DNA of 64,000 bases from Sinorhizobium psoraleae (GCF_013283645.1 NZ_JABEKV010000005.1:1-64000); one strand, 5' to 3'. Positions 10,202-19,676 are shown, numbered from the stretch's first letter. The notes: generated from the letters alone by a model not told the origin. A program made the numbers and translations.

Positions 10202-10516
10202 TCAGGCGACCTTCTTCGCCGCGGCTTCTGTCTCGATCACGCCCATCACATCGGATTCCTTCATGATCAGAAGCTCCTCGCCATTGAGCTTGATTTCTGT
10301 GCCGGACCATTTGCCGAACAGGATGCGGTCGCCGGCTCTGACGTCGAGCTCGACAAGCTTGCCGCTGTCGTCGCGCGCGCCCGGGCCGACGGCGATGACC
10401 TCTCCCTCCTGCGGCTTTTCCTTCGCCGTGTCTGGAATGATGATGCCGCCGGCCGTCTTTTCCTCGGCTTCAATGCGGCGGACCAGGATACGGTCATGCA
10501 AAGGACGGAACGTCAT
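10202..10516 (-). CDS. groES: co-chaperonin GroES
   Basis: This protein of about 104 residues caps the GroEL cavity during folding. It starts [20 protein letters not shown] and carries the mobile-loop region [20 protein letters not shown], the GxVxAVGPG turn and the roof segment [20 protein letters not shown], as in classical GroES. The start at 10516 is chosen because GAGGAGAGCGAC lies before it. The longer frame reaching 10567 exists only because the 5' region is duplicated. It is intact and precedes groEL in the usual order. Control by heat shock is suggested by the upstream CIRCE element. Confidence 0.93.
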   Translation of the reverse strand: MTFRPLHDRILVRRIEAEEKTAGGIIIPDTAKEKPQEGEVIAVGPGARDDSGKLVELDVRAGDRILFGKWSGTEIKLNGEELLIMKESDVMGVIETEAAAKKVA

Positions 10517-10622
10517 GTCGCTCTCCTCATCGACAAACAGGTTTTTAGAAAGTCCTCCGCGCCGCATTCATGTCGCTCTCCTCATCGACAAACAGGTTTT
10601 TAGAAAGTCCTCCGCGCCGCAT
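10513..10622. repeat. second exact 55-bp tandem duplication, across the groES start
   Basis: Bases 10513-10567 and 10568-10622 are identical. The unit (TCATGTCGCTCTCCTCATCG at its start) contains the groES ribosome-binding site and ATG. Its sequence is unrelated to the unit inside groEL but its length is the same. Confidence 0.95.
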
Positions 10623-10721
10623 ACGGAGCGAATCCGACGCGGGGCGCCGAGCCTTTCGGCATCGCACACAAATCGATCTGGTTTCTGATTTTTCGAGTTT
10701 CAAGAGGGCGGCACGAATTTT

Positions 10722-10748
10722 TTAGCACTCGATACTGGAGAGTGCTAC
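10722..10748 (-). promoter_or_regulatory. CIRCE operator (HrcA-binding) upstream of groESL
   Basis: TTAGCACTC, nine spacer bases and GAGTGCTAC match the CIRCE consensus TTAGCACTC-N9-GAGTGCTAA with one mismatch. HrcA bound here would repress groESL until heat stress. It lies about 205 bases before the groES start as sequenced, or about 150 if one duplicate copy is removed. Confidence 0.9.
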
Positions 10749-10979
10749 CGGCATGAATTCATAAAGCTATCGCGTGCTGTGCCGTTTGAGTGCTTAGATT
10801 GACAACCCTCGTCCGCGGCCTCTCCTAGACGAGACTCGGGATAGCCGCTTCGCCTCTTGACGCCACTCGATTTGATCCCCACTTCATTTTGGCCGACCGC
10901 CAAAATGGGGTCGGAGTCAGGGAGCGCCGAGCTTCTTGGCGTTCCCTCGTATCTATGTTGCTCTACGGAGGATGTAGCT

Positions 10980-11441
10980 ATGAGAACAGACCTCGACTTT
11001 TCCCCCTTCTACAGGTCGAGCATCGGCTTCGACCGCTTCTTCGACCTGCTCGAAAACGCCAGCCTCAACGCCGACAACTGGCCGCCCTATAACATCGTCA
11101 AGCTTGGCGAAGATGCGTACCGCATTGCTATCGCGGTGGCGGGTTTCGCCGAGGACGAACTGACGATCACCCACGAGGCAAACATGCTCGTTGTCAACGG
11201 CGCGAAGTCGGAGGACGAAGAGGCACAGTACCTCCATCAAAGCCTCCCTGTAAGGCCGTTTATGCGGCGATTTGAACTCGCCGATCATGTGATCGTCGAG
11301 GGCGCAAAGCTCGAAAACGGACTGCTCGTCATCAACCTCAAGAAAGAATTACCTGAGGAGATGAAGCCGCGTCGGATCGCCATCGAAACCGAGGTGACGA
11401 AATCGGCTTCGAAGCAGATCGAAGGGGATAAGGCAGCCTAG
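10980..11441 (+). CDS. Hsp20 family small heat-shock protein (IbpA-like)
   Basis: The 153-residue product is a class A-like small heat-shock protein. Its N-terminal arm has FSPFYRSSIGFDRFFDLLEN, the alpha-crystallin core begins at YNIVKLGEDAYRIAIAVAGF, and the core ends with the conserved GLLVINLKKELPEEMKPRRI, which matches the A-x-x-x-n-GvL motif and the IxI-type tail. These ATP-independent holdases keep unfolding proteins soluble for refolding by DnaK or GroEL. The ATG at 10980 follows GGAGGATGTAGCT. It is the first of two adjacent intact Hsp20 genes reading away from groESL. Rhizobia often place a ROSE thermometer in such 5' regions, but I could not establish one here. Confidence 0.9.
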   Translation: MRTDLDFSPFYRSSIGFDRFFDLLENASLNADNWPPYNIVKLGEDAYRIAIAVAGFAEDELTITHEANMLVVNGAKSEDEEAQYLHQSLPVRPFMRRFELADHVIVEGAKLENGLLVINLKKELPEEMKPRRIAIETEVTKSASKQIEGDKAA

Positions 11442-11542
11442 ACGGCGCACACCGCTCAAACCTCGCCTGTCGCCGGGCAGGCGAGGGGAGGGAAACTGCG
11501 CCGAACCAAGAGGAGAGAATGAAACGAAGAAAGGATGAAGCC

Positions 11543-12049
11543 ATGAATGTACGTGACCTGATCCCGTGGAATCGTGGTAGCAGCCAGGTTCCAACCATGT
11601 ACCGCGGCGACATGGATCCGTTCCTGTCGCTGCACCGCAATGTCAACCGTCTGTTCGATGAAGCCTTCCGCGGCTTCGGCCCGCCGTCGTTGTTCGGTGG
11701 CATGACGCCCTTCAATGGATCGTGGCCGACCGTGGAGGTCGAGGAGAACGACAACGAGATCCGCGTTATAGCGGAGGTTCCGGGCATCGATCCAGACGAT
11801 GTCGAGGTGCTTCTGGACGATGGTGTGCTTACGCTTCGCGGCGAGAAGAAATCGGAAACCGAAGACAAGGACCGTCGCTTCAGCGAGCGCTACTATGGAC
11901 GCTTCGAACGGCGGCTGGCTCTTGGTGGCGAGGTCGATGAGAACAAGGTCGCCGCAACGTTCAAGAACGGTCTTCTCGCAGTGACATTGCCGAAGACCGA
12001 AAAGGCGGGAACTAACGTCAAGCGCATTACGATCGACAGCACCAAATGA
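11543..12049 (+). CDS. Hsp20 family small heat-shock protein (second class)
   Basis: This protein of about 168 residues belongs to the Hsp20 class common in heat-tolerance islands. It starts MNVRDLIPWNRG, has the arm FLSLHRNVNRLFDEAFRGFG, the core WPTVEVEENDNEIRVIAEVPG, GIDPDDVEVLLDDGVLTLRG, and the end motif FKNGLLAVTLPKTEKA. The start at 11543 fits the family and has AAAGGA nearby. An upstream in-frame ATG at 11519 behind AGAGGAGAGA would add eight residues and cannot be excluded. It lies about 100 bases after the other Hsp20 gene and may share its transcript. The sequences differ enough to suggest different partner assemblies. Confidence 0.9.
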   Translation: MNVRDLIPWNRGSSQVPTMYRGDMDPFLSLHRNVNRLFDEAFRGFGPPSLFGGMTPFNGSWPTVEVEENDNEIRVIAEVPGIDPDDVEVLLDDGVLTLRGEKKSETEDKDRRFSERYYGRFERRLALGGEVDENKVAATFKNGLLAVTLPKTEKAGTNVKRITIDSTK

Positions 12050-12114
12050 TACCGACGCCAGCCGGCGCGGAATGGGCCGGCTGGCAGTTGGCGAGCGAGC
12101 AAGGGACGACGTCG

Positions 12115-12477
12115 ATGACCGGGCCCCTGAAGCGGGACGTGCAAACGAACCGTGCTAACCGGAAGTTCGAAGAGCATGTCGACTTGCGCCCTACGATCGA
12201 CATCAACGGATCGCAAATGGGCGGTGATCGTGTCGCGCGTATTTTTCTGCCGTCACGCTCGGTGATGACTTCGGCGCGCGTCTCGAGGCAACCTTGGTTG
12301 CTGGTATTCGAACAGCAAGTCCCGCCCGTTATCGACTATCTGATGGGCTACACGGGCGGGAGTGACACGCTGACTCAGGTCGAACTGCGTTTTCCATCCC
12401 GCGATGCCGCCATTGCCTACGCCGAACGACACAAACTGGATTACATCGTCGTGGACGACAGGGGGCGTGACCTGTAG
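12115..12477 (+). CDS. NDUFS4-like electron-transfer (complex I accessory) protein
   Basis: The product of about 120 residues matches the ETC complex I subunit domain (PF04800, NDUFS4): ARIFLPSRSVMTSARVSRQP, then WLLVFEQQVPPVIDYLMGYT, GGSDTLTQVELRFPSRDAAI and AYAERHKLDYIVVDD. In mitochondria and alphaproteobacteria this subunit stabilises the NADH-binding arm of complex I. Here the gene stands alone among heat-shock genes, so it may be a stress-dedicated paralogue. ATG 12115 follows AAGGGA; an ATG at 12046 overlaps the Hsp20 stop but lacks a binding site. It is shorter at the N-terminus than mitochondrial forms. The domain call is firm; the link to complex I is inference. Confidence 0.78.
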   Translation: MTGPLKRDVQTNRANRKFEEHVDLRPTIDINGSQMGGDRVARIFLPSRSVMTSARVSRQPWLLVFEQQVPPVIDYLMGYTGGSDTLTQVELRFPSRDAAIAYAERHKLDYIVVDDRGRDL

Positions 12478-12704
12478 TTTTCGAGTGAGGGAGCGTGCTT
12501 AGCTTCTCCATCGATGCTCGAGGGCAGGCTTCCCCTTTCAGTCCCGTCGCTTGGCGATCGGCAGAAGGCCCCCGCTGCGGCGGCCTTCATAACGCTTACC
12601 AGCTCTATCGAAACGCTTTGAGGCGATGGCTAAAGCTCTGGCGCGCCGCCGAGCAAATTCTCGCAAGTGCGGGGCACTTAAAGCGCCAGCCCACTTTAGC
12701 CGTT

Positions 12705-13007
12705 CTAGGCTAGCGAGCGCTGACCGCCAGCGCCCGTCTTCGTCCCGAGCGGTCCGTCCGCGAGCGTCGACATGCCCGCATCTCGGCAGGCCTCGATGAA
12801 CGCCTCGCGCGCGATGGCGACTGGCGTCATTCGGTTCAGAGCACGGCGGCACGTTTGAACCGCCCGGTTGTATTTTCCGCCTCGATCGCTCGCCCAATCC
12901 TCTTCGAGGAAATCGAGCACATCGTTCACAGAAGCGAAGACCTGGGGCGCCCCGTCCTTCATGCGAACGGTGACGGGAGTCATCCAGACCAATTCCGGGT
13001 TGAGCAT
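12705..13007 (-). CDS. DUF982 family protein
   Basis: This is a protein of about 100 residues with the DUF982 pattern: VWMTPVTVRMKDGAPQVFAS, NDVLDFLEEDWAS, then YNRAVQTCRRALNRMTPVAI and AREAFIEACRDAGM. The ATG at 13007 is chosen because AAGGAGGACACT precedes it at ideal distance; the longer frame to 13025 would start inside that site. It is convergent with the NDUFS4-like gene. The function of the family is unknown. It is the second DUF982 member in this stress region, with low identity to the one at 3466. Confidence 0.75.
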   Translation of the reverse strand: MLNPELVWMTPVTVRMKDGAPQVFASVNDVLDFLEEDWASDRGGKYNRAVQTCRRALNRMTPVAIAREAFIEACRDAGMSTLADGPLGTKTGAGGQRSLA

Positions 13008-13388
13008 AGTGTCCTCCTTTCGCATTCACACCGGATGAAAAGAAGTGAATAAAATATCGGCGCGAATAAGCGGATTTCAAGCTCGCAGAAACCAACAGCC
13101 GTGCTGACAATTCATGCCCTAATTTGGCGCAAGATTTTGAACAGCTCCGCTCCAGCCTCCATGAGAGAGGAACTCGGGCGAGAGGTGGCCTGGAGGATGC
13201 CTGCCAGTTTAATTTCCTACCATAAAAGGCGCTTTGGGCAGGGCCTGTCCGTCCGGATGCTCGCAGTTCAGCAGTAGCGCCGAGGCCGCATGCAAGGTTC
13301 GTGGCGCACTCTCTTCCGTCATCTTCTCGACCGCCGAATCTCCCATCGGCTTCACTAACGCAATGCGAGAAACATCCTCCAGCGCAAT
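13008..13388. other. intergenic stretch before the decayed protease gene
   Basis: I see no supported gene. The minus-strand frame to 13110 is a shadow of the DUF982 gene in another frame. The stretch should hold the DUF982 promoter. Confidence 0.5.
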
Positions 13389-14130
13389 CTACCCCTGACC
13401 TCCTGCAGTGCCGACGCGAGCTCGGCCGCCGTTCGTCACTGGTCGCCGGTTTACGGCGACGATCACGTCTCCGGTCTCAAGTCCGGCCCACGCTGCGGCG
13501 CTACCTTCGTCAACGCTGGCAACGACGACGTTACCACCCGGATCTTGGAAATGCGCGCCTTCGAGCGCCCCGCGGCATGGCGCCAGTGTTGTTGTGCGCG
13601 CCCTTTGGGCTCGACTTGGAGCGTGATTGTCTTGCGGCTTCGTCGATCTCGGACCGACCGGAGCGAGACCTACCCGATTGCGCAGGTCGGCCGAGCCGGA
13701 AATCGGATGTTTGTCGACCGCAACGATTACATCTCCGCCTGAAGTCCTTCCCGGGCCGCGAGGGGTGTCGCGTTCGACGCTCCCGACCACTGCGCCATGG
13801 GTTTCGCTTATGCCGAGCGCTTCGGCGATGTCCGGCGTCAGCTCCTGGATCGCGACGCCGACACGGCCTCGCCGTACCTCACCGTGCTCGATCAGTTGCT
13901 TCATCACGTCCGACGCCATGGAATCGGAACGGCAAAACCAATGCCAACATTGCCGCCGGCCGACGCGATGATGGCGGTGTTGATACCACCAGCCGCCTAT
14001 CCGTCGTGACCAGAGCGCCGCCGAAGTTGCCGGGATTGATCGAGGCGTCTGTCTGGATGAAATCCTCGTAGCCTTCGACATTGATGCCGCTGCCGCGCTG
14101 GCGATGCCCGAAGTCACCGTCTCTACGCCC
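13389..14130 (-). pseudogene. decayed Do/HtrA-type protease gene
   Basis: Fragments in several frames align in order with the intact protease at 6947-8290. They are VTSGIASA, then [55 protein letters not shown], and NVVVASVDEGSAAAWAGL with GDVIVAVNRRPVT. The part with the signal peptide and the catalytic His and Asp is missing. The active-site motif reads NPGNFGG, so the nucleophilic Ser is replaced by Phe. At least three frameshifts separate the pieces. This is a true relic, not a single sequencing error. It sits directly before the cbpA gene, which may show that the ancestral island had protease and cbpA in tandem. Confidence 0.85.
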
Positions 14131-14257
14131 GCTCAAGCGGGAGGGAACCACCGGAGAGGATGGGCAAGATCGACTGGAAACCCCATATTGAGCTTGCCAT
14201 AGAGGCGCGCTTTGCGACTCAAATACTCAGCGCAGGTCAAGTCGATGGAGGTCATCG

Positions 14258-15175
14258 GTGACTGACGATCCATATCAGATTCTGGACGTTCCGCGTACGG
14301 CCACACAGAACGACATTCGAAAGGCCTACCGCAAGCGCGCAAAGGAATTGCATCCGGACCTGCATCCCGGCGACAAGAAGGTAGAGGCTCAATTCAAGGC
14401 ACTGTCGGCAGCCTACCGTCTACTGAACGATCCCGAGCAGCGCGCCCGTTTTGACCGCGGCGAGATTGATGCTTCCGGGGCGGAGCGGCCCCAGCAACGT
14501 TTCTACAGAAACTTTGCCGACGCGGATCAGGCCAGCCGGTATACGTCGGCGAGCGGCGCTGGCGAATTCGAGGATCTGTCCGATATCTTCTCCGATCTGT
14601 TCGGCCGTGGCCGGGGAGGGGGTGGTTTCCAAGCGCGGGGGCAGGACCTTCATTACCAGTTGGAGGTCGAGTTCCTGGACGCCGTCAACGGCGCCCGGCG
14701 CCGCATCACCCTTCCCGACGGGAATACGCTCGACTTGAACATTCCGCCCGGCACGCGTGATGGCAGCACGCTGCGGCTGAGAGATAAGGGAGCGCCAGGA
14801 ATTGGCGGCGGGCCGCGCGGAGATACGTTTATCGAAATCAGTGTCCGTTCTCATCCGGTTTTCCAGCGCAAGGGCGACGACATCGAGGTCGATCTGCCAA
14901 TTACCCTCTACGAAGCGGTGCTCGGGGCAAAGATCGAGGTGCCGACCGTCTCCGGACGGATATCGATGACCGTGCCGAAAGGGTCGAACACCGGCGATGT
15001 CCTGCGTCTCAGGGGGAAGGGCGTGAAGACTGGACATGGCCCCGCTGGCGATCAGCGTGTCAAGCTGCAGGTGGTTTTGCCCGACAAGGTAGATCCGGCT
15101 CTCGAGGCTCTCATGGAAACCTGGCGCCGGGCGCATCCCTATGATCCGCGCGATACGCTAAGGAGGGCCTCATGA
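14258..15175 (+). CDS. cbpA: DnaJ-class co-chaperone CbpA
   Basis: The 305-residue protein has an N-terminal J domain (DDPYQILDVPRTATQNDIRK) with the HPD motif in ELHPDLHPG that stimulates DnaK ATPase. A Gly-rich linker (GRGRGGGGFQARG) follows, then two C-terminal substrate-binding domains starting at LHYQLEVEFLDAVNGARRRI. The zinc-finger cysteines of true DnaJ are absent, which defines the CbpA type. The start is GTG 14258, with GGAGG six bases upstream. The stop overlaps the cbpM start by four bases. It acts in the cytoplasm with DnaK on stress-denatured proteins. Confidence 0.9.
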   Translation: MTDDPYQILDVPRTATQNDIRKAYRKRAKELHPDLHPGDKKVEAQFKALSAAYRLLNDPEQRARFDRGEIDASGAERPQQRFYRNFADADQASRYTSASGAGEFEDLSDIFSDLFGRGRGGGGFQARGQDLHYQLEVEFLDAVNGARRRITLPDGNTLDLNIPPGTRDGSTLRLRDKGAPGIGGGPRGDTFIEISVRSHPVFQRKGDDIEVDLPITLYEAVLGAKIEVPTVSGRISMTVPKGSNTGDVLRLRGKGVKTGHGPAGDQRVKLQVVLPDKVDPALEALMETWRRAHPYDPRDTLRRAS

Positions 15176-15510
15176 GACTGACAGAGGGGCAGGTTCTCGA
15201 ACTCTTCCGCACTCTCACGGCCAGACAGTTGCGCCAGTGGGTGCGTCGCGGCTGGATCGTTCCGTCCCAAGTAGAGAGCGGACCGCTCTTCGATGATGTC
15301 GACATCGCTCGAATTCGCCTGGTTTGTGAACTCCGGGACGACATGAACGTCAATGATGACGCCGTGCCGATCATCCTCGCGCTGTTGGATCAGCTCTACG
15401 GGTTGAGGCGAGAGCTCAGAACGATTGCCAGCGCCCTGCGGGGTCAGTCCGATGAGGTCCGTCAGGATGTCAGGCGGGCCCTTTCGGTCATCGTGACGCG
15501 ACAACCATAG
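15172..15510 (+). CDS. cbpM: chaperone modulator CbpM (MerR-like)
   Basis: The 112-residue product has an N-terminal MerR-like helix-turn-helix (RQLRQWVRRGWIVPS, then DIARIRLVCELRDDMNVNDD) and a C-terminal helix (ALLDQLYGLRRELRTIASAL). CbpM binds the J domain of CbpA and blocks its action on DnaK. Its start overlaps the cbpA stop by four bases, so the pair is coupled and made in fixed ratio. DNA binding is not expected despite the fold. It is intact and of usual length. Confidence 0.85.
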   Translation: MRLTEGQVLELFRTLTARQLRQWVRRGWIVPSQVESGPLFDDVDIARIRLVCELRDDMNVNDDAVPIILALLDQLYGLRRELRTIASALRGQSDEVRQDVRRALSVIVTRQP

Positions 15511-15528
15511 TGAAGTTGGCATCGTCCT

Positions 15529-15759
15529 TCACTGATCCGCCTTCCGAATTTGTCCATGTTGCGTCGGCAACTTGCCCGGTGCCCCGGCCGTGGTGCCGAG
15601 CCCTGAAGGCGGTTCACTTGCCGGAAACGACTCGATCCCGGCGAGCAAAACCGGATCGACGATCTCGTCCGATTCGCTCGGAACGGGCGTCGCCTCGCCG
15701 CATATGCTCCTGCGAGACTCGCCGGCGACCGCGAGCGAGCTTTGTACCGCGTGCGTCAT
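15529..15759 (-). CDS. small hypothetical protein with an ESFPASEPP motif
   Basis: The 76-residue product carries DEIVDPVLLAGIESFPASEP, the acidic-stretch plus E-S-F-P-A-S-D/E-P-P motif seen in many short rhizobial proteins of unknown function. ATG 15759 is chosen because GGAG stands a few bases before it; the longer frame to 16101 overlaps the SPW gene. It is soluble with no signal peptide. It shares direction with the SPW-repeat gene about 95 bases upstream, possibly in one transcript. Confidence 0.55.
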   Translation of the reverse strand: MTHAVQSSLAVAGESRRSICGEATPVPSESDEIVDPVLLAGIESFPASEPPSGLGTTAGAPGKLPTQHGQIRKADQ

Positions 15760-15854
15760 GTTCAGCTCCATACTCAGTCTTGCAGATATGCCAGAGGGTC
15801 TGCTGGGAGAATGCCCGCCGCCGGGGCGGCGGGCATGAGAGCCGGGCCAAACGG

Positions 15855-16214
15855 TTAGGCAGGAGCATGTGGGTTCTGCCGTTCGTCCCACAGTGCCCAA
15901 GCCGATATCGCCGCAACGAGCAGGCCCAGGACCACGTGTGTCCACATGGCATTCACATTCGCGGCGAAGTCGAGCAGCCACGGCGAGACCACCAGCCAGA
16001 TCCCGATCACCATATTTGCCCATTCCTCCCACTCCGAGAACGCAGTCAACGTGGCGAGCGCCAAAACACCGATGACGACACCAACGATCCACGCGTTCCA
16101 AGCGGCCATGAACTCACCAGCGAAGCCCCTGACCCACGGCGAGACGAAAAGGGCGACCGCGAGGACGAGGTTCATCCAGTCCTGCGGCTTTTTTCTTTCC
16201 ATCAGCGTTGCCAT
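15855..16214 (-). CDS. SPW-repeat integral membrane protein
   Basis: The product of about 119 residues has four hydrophobic helices arranged as two repeats, each with the SPW signature: LAVALFVSPWVRGFAG and IGIWLVVSPWLLDFAA. Each is followed by a second helix (AWIVGVVIGVLALATLTAF and VVLGLLVAAISAWALW). This is the SPW repeat family of small inner-membrane proteins of unknown function, distantly like HdeD in layout. ATG 16214 has GGAGGTTGTG before it. Its place among chaperone genes suggests an envelope stress role, which is inference. Confidence 0.78.
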   Translation of the reverse strand: MATLMERKKPQDWMNLVLAVALFVSPWVRGFAGEFMAAWNAWIVGVVIGVLALATLTAFSEWEEWANMVIGIWLVVSPWLLDFAANVNAMWTHVVLGLLVAAISAWALWDERQNPHAPA

Positions 16215-16416
16215 CACAACCTCCACGGATGACGAAGTTGAACGAAGTTGCGCCTACTCAAGCAGGCGCAAAAATTAGATAATTAGCGGAAAATTGCTTT
16301 CAATACCGGATGTCGGAGGGATGAACGATTGCCTTGCGAGCGCGGGTCGCCATTTTCCTCGACCGTGCCCGCTTCCTGCGAGACGTTCGTGAATTGTCAA
16401 GCAAGGGAGTTCAGCC

Positions 16417-16903
16417 ATGGGTCAAACCACACCTCACAAACAACCCGTCAAAGTCGAGAAATCGGCTCCGGCCGAGCGGGCCATTTTCCCTGTTCGAAAA
16501 TCTTCGTCGAGAGATTGCCCGAACGCATGCGCGCGTTCGGTATGCCGGCATTCGAGAGAGCCGCCTCGCATATGTCTCCGGTGGTCGACGTGATCGAGTC
16601 GGACAAGGAATACAAGATCACCGCCGAGATGCCTGGAATGGACGCGAACGAGGTCGAAGTGAAGGTCGCAAACGGCCTGCTTTCGATCAGCGGCGAAAAA
16701 AGGAGGAAAAGGAGGAACGCGAGAAGGATCGCTTTGTCTCGGAGCGCCGCTACGGCGCCTTCCAGCGGGCCTTCCAGTTGCCGCCCGGCGTCGATGCCGA
16801 CAAGATCGACGCCACCTTCGCGAAAGGTGTCCTGACGGTGCACCTGCCGAAGACCGCTGAAGCGATGAGCAACGAGAAGAAGATCACGGTCAATGCAGCG
16901 TAA
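16417..16903 (+). pseudogene. Hsp20 gene broken by frameshifts
   Basis: The pieces of a small heat-shock protein lie in three frames. They are MGQTTPHKQPVKVEKSAPAE from 16417, LFENLRREIA, then MSPVVDVIESDKEYKITAEM with GMDANEVEVKVANGLLSISGE, and finally DRFVSERRYGAFQRAFQLP with FAKGVLTVHLPKTAEA to the stop at 16903. The last shift falls in the A/G run at about 16700-16715, where GEKKEEKEEREKD is expected. The others lie near 16480-16530. All core motifs survive, so decay is recent or some shifts are base-calling errors in homopurine runs. It is the third Hsp20 gene of the island. Confidence 0.8.
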
Positions 16904-17250
16904 GCGTTGCTCTGAGGCCTCACTGGCACGCCCTCGACGTCAGGACACTGAGCCCCGCGCGGCGGCTTCCGCTGCGCGCGGCCTCCAGCCGGTCGAGAAC
17001 GGCTGCTGCGACGGGTTGTTTTGCTGCGCGCCCCCTTGAGCGTGAACCATGTGTCTGGAGGGCCTGTGAAACCGCTGGAGTTGCAGTCTGAGCGCCCCAG
17101 AAAGAACAGGAACGCAGGCCCTGAATCCCATCAGGGCGAGGGAACAAAATCGCCGGTTCCTGGCTGGACAGGTCATTCCTGACGAGGCGAGGAAATCGAC
17201 GCTTTCGAAATAGCGGCACAGGCGGAAAACTGCACCGCTTCCTCATCCGG
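16904..17250. other. intergenic stretch between the broken hsp20 and ftsH
   Basis: This is the space between convergent genes. Minus-strand frames here extend without domain support. I see no clear terminator hairpin with a T-run. Confidence 0.5.
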
Positions 17251-19086
17251 CTAAGCTGGTCGGGCAATCCGGTGTGTGCCCGCGTGCTCGCCCGCTAACT
17301 CCCGCAATTCGTCTTCTGTGATCGTCTCGCGTTCCAGCAGGAGCTTGGCAGATCGCTCCAGCAGCGGACGCCGCTCTTTGAGCAGCGACACAGTGCGCTC
17401 GAAGGTTTCGCCTACGATCGTGCGCACCTGCTCGTCAAGAATGGCCGCGGTCGCTTCGGAATAGTCGCGCTCGCTCGAGCCATAGAGCGGCTCGGGTGTC
17501 AGGAGCGAGCGCCGATCCCGCTCGAGCGCCACGTGGCCTAGTTCTTCAGTCATGCCGTAGCGCGCGACAATGGCGCGGGCTATGTCGGTGACCTTGACCA
17601 GGTCGTCGGCGGCGCCGGTCGAGAGATGACCGAAGACGATCCATTCGGCGGCGCGACCGCCGAGCAGCACCGCCATCTTGTTTTCGAGCTCTTCCTTGGT
17701 CATCAGGAATCGGTCCTCTGTTGGGCGCTGAATCGTGTAGCCAAGCGAACCGATGCCGCGCGGAATGATCGAGACCTTGTGCACCGCATCGAGGCCGGGC
17801 AAGCTCATGGCCATCAAGGCATGCCCCATCTCGTGATAGGCAACGATCTCGCGTTCCCTCGGATTGAGCAGGCGGTTGCGCTTCTCCAGTCCCGCGATGA
17901 TCCGCTCGATGGCATTGTTAAAGTCCTCCATGGTTACCGCATCGGCTTTGCGCCGCGTGGCGAGGAGGGCAGCCTCATTGACGAGATTGGCTAGGTCCGC
18001 GCCGGTGAAGCCGGGCGTGAGTGCGGCGATCTGCTCCGGCTGGACATCCGTCGCAAGCTTCGCCTTCTTGAGGTGCACGTTGAGGATCTGGATGCGGCCC
18101 TGCTTATCAGGCCGGTCGACAAGCACCTGGCGATCGAAGCGCCCGGCTCTGAGCAGCGCCGGGTCGAGAATTTCCGGCCGGTTGGTCGCGGCAAGCAGGA
18201 TAAGGCCGACCGAGGAATCGAAGCCGTCGAGTTCCACCAACAGCTGGTTCAAGGTCTGCTCCTTCTCGTCGTGTCCACCGGCGATTGGGCCGATGCCCCG
18301 CGCACGGCCGAGTGCATCCAACTCATCGATAAAGACGATCGCCGGCGCCTTCCCGCGGGCCTGCTCAAAAAGATCGCGGACCCGAGCCGCGCCGACACCC
18401 ACGAACATTTCGACGAACTCGGAACCCGAGATCGAAAAGAAGGGCACCCCGGCTTCACCAGCGACCGCTTTCGCAAGCAGTGTCTTGCCTGTGCCGGGCG
18501 GCCCAACCAGCAGAATGCCCTTCGGCATGCGGCCGCCGAGCCGGCCATAGCTCTTCGGGTCCTTCAGGAAGTCGACAATTTCCTTCAGCTCGTCTTTGGC
18601 TTCGTCGACGCCCGCAACGTCCTTGAACGTCACCCCGGTGTCCTTCTGCACATAAATTTTGGCTTTCGATTTGCCGATCTGCATCAGCCCACCGCCGACG
18701 CCGGCACCGAAGCGCCTCAGAACGAGCATCCAAATGCCGACGAAGATCACCGCTGGCAGGACCCATGAGAGGATGTCTCGCAGGAAGGTGCTTTCGATCC
18801 GGCCGGTCACGATGACGCCATGCTCCTGCATCTGCCGGGCAAGGTCCGGCTCGACGCGTGTGGTTATGAACATGGGCTTGCCGTCCTGCGGCGTCTTGAA
18901 ACGTCCCTGGATGAACTGATCTGAGACCGCGACCTCTGCGATCTTGCCTTCGTCGAGATAAGATTCGAACTGGCTATAGGGGATCTGGGCCACCTGTGTA
19001 GCGGTCGCGAAGATGTATTGGAAAGCCATCAATGCGAAAAAGGCCGCGACCCAGTACCAGATGTTAAACTTCATCTGCTTGTTCAT
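17251..19086 (-). CDS. ftsH: ATP-dependent zinc metalloprotease FtsH
   Basis: This membrane-anchored hexameric AAA protease has about 611 residues. An N-terminal helix ([19 protein letters not shown]), a periplasmic domain and a second helix ([19 protein letters not shown]) lead to the AAA module. That module has Walker A GPPGTGKT, Walker [10 protein letters not shown] and the second region of homology with [20 protein letters not shown]. The zinc site HEMGH is near residue 410. It degrades damaged membrane proteins and short-lived regulators. ATG 19086 follows AAGGGGCACCAAA; a frame to 19167 lacks support. The [17 protein letters not shown] linker is standard. It is likely an extra copy beside the chromosomal ftsH, as in heat-resistance islands. 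Confidence 0.9.
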   Translation of the reverse strand: MNKQMKFNIWYWVAAFFALMAFQYIFATATQVAQIPYSQFESYLDEGKIAEVAVSDQFIQGRFKTPQDGKPMFITTRVEPDLARQMQEHGVIVTGRIESTFLRDILSWVLPAVIFVGIWMLVLRRFGAGVGGGLMQIGKSKAKIYVQKDTGVTFKDVAGVDEAKDELKEIVDFLKDPKSYGRLGGRMPKGILLVGPPGTGKTLLAKAVAGEAGVPFFSISGSEFVEMFVGVGAARVRDLFEQARGKAPAIVFIDELDALGRARGIGPIAGGHDEKEQTLNQLLVELDGFDSSVGLILLAATNRPEILDPALLRAGRFDRQVLVDRPDKQGRIQILNVHLKKAKLATDVQPEQIAALTPGFTGADLANLVNEAALLATRRKADAVTMEDFNNAIERIIAGLEKRNRLLNPREREIVAYHEMGHALMAMSLPGLDAVHKVSIIPRGIGSLGYTIQRPTEDRFLMTKEELENKMAVLLGGRAAEWIVFGHLSTGAADDLVKVTDIARAIVARYGMTEELGHVALERDRRSLLTPEPLYGSSERDYSEATAAILDEQVRTIVGETFERTVSLLKERRPLLERSAKLLLERETITEDELRELAGEHAGTHRIARPA

Positions 19087-19676
19087 TTTGGTGCCCCTTG
19101 TGGCCGGCAGCGTCTTTCGCATCAGAGGGTTCGATACCGAAAGAAACCCAAAGCGCCGTCCCGGCAAGGAAACGCCGCCCGCTTGCCGGCGGTTCCCTCG
19201 AACTTCCTGCTTGCGCAGAAGCCGTGGCTTGTGCCGCTGTTCGGTACCCGGGCCTCGGTAGGCCTGAGGAAAATCTCGGGGCCGTGTCCGTGACGCTCGC
19301 GGGCGACCTCAAGGAGATCGCACGGGAGCAGCCGCAATCAATATTGCAGGCGCTCGCTACCTGGAAGAGATGCTCGGCGCTCCGGCCTGTGAAGGTGCAA
19401 GCCTTTCCGGTTTGGTCAGAGGCCCTTCGAGCTCTTTTCCAGGCTGTCCGGAACATTATTTGTTCGGTCACTTGCGGCGAGCCCGACCGAGCCAACCGTG
19501 GGCGAACAGACCTCGGTGTGCTTAAGGGATTGAAACTCACCCTTCGGCGGCCGCAACCAAGTCAGACGTTCATCGCCTTCACTGCAGATGACAGCTTTGG
19601 GGTCGTTCTTTGCATTCCCGTGAATAAGAAGGCACGTCATCCCCTTGGTGTCATTGAAGCAAGCAGCAGGCGAAAC
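19087..19676. other. gene-poor stretch between ftsH and the histidine kinase
   Basis: About 590 bases hold only overlapping frames with no domain, signal or good binding site. The ftsH promoter must lie at the left end. I could not pick a heat-shock promoter with confidence. Confidence 0.5.
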
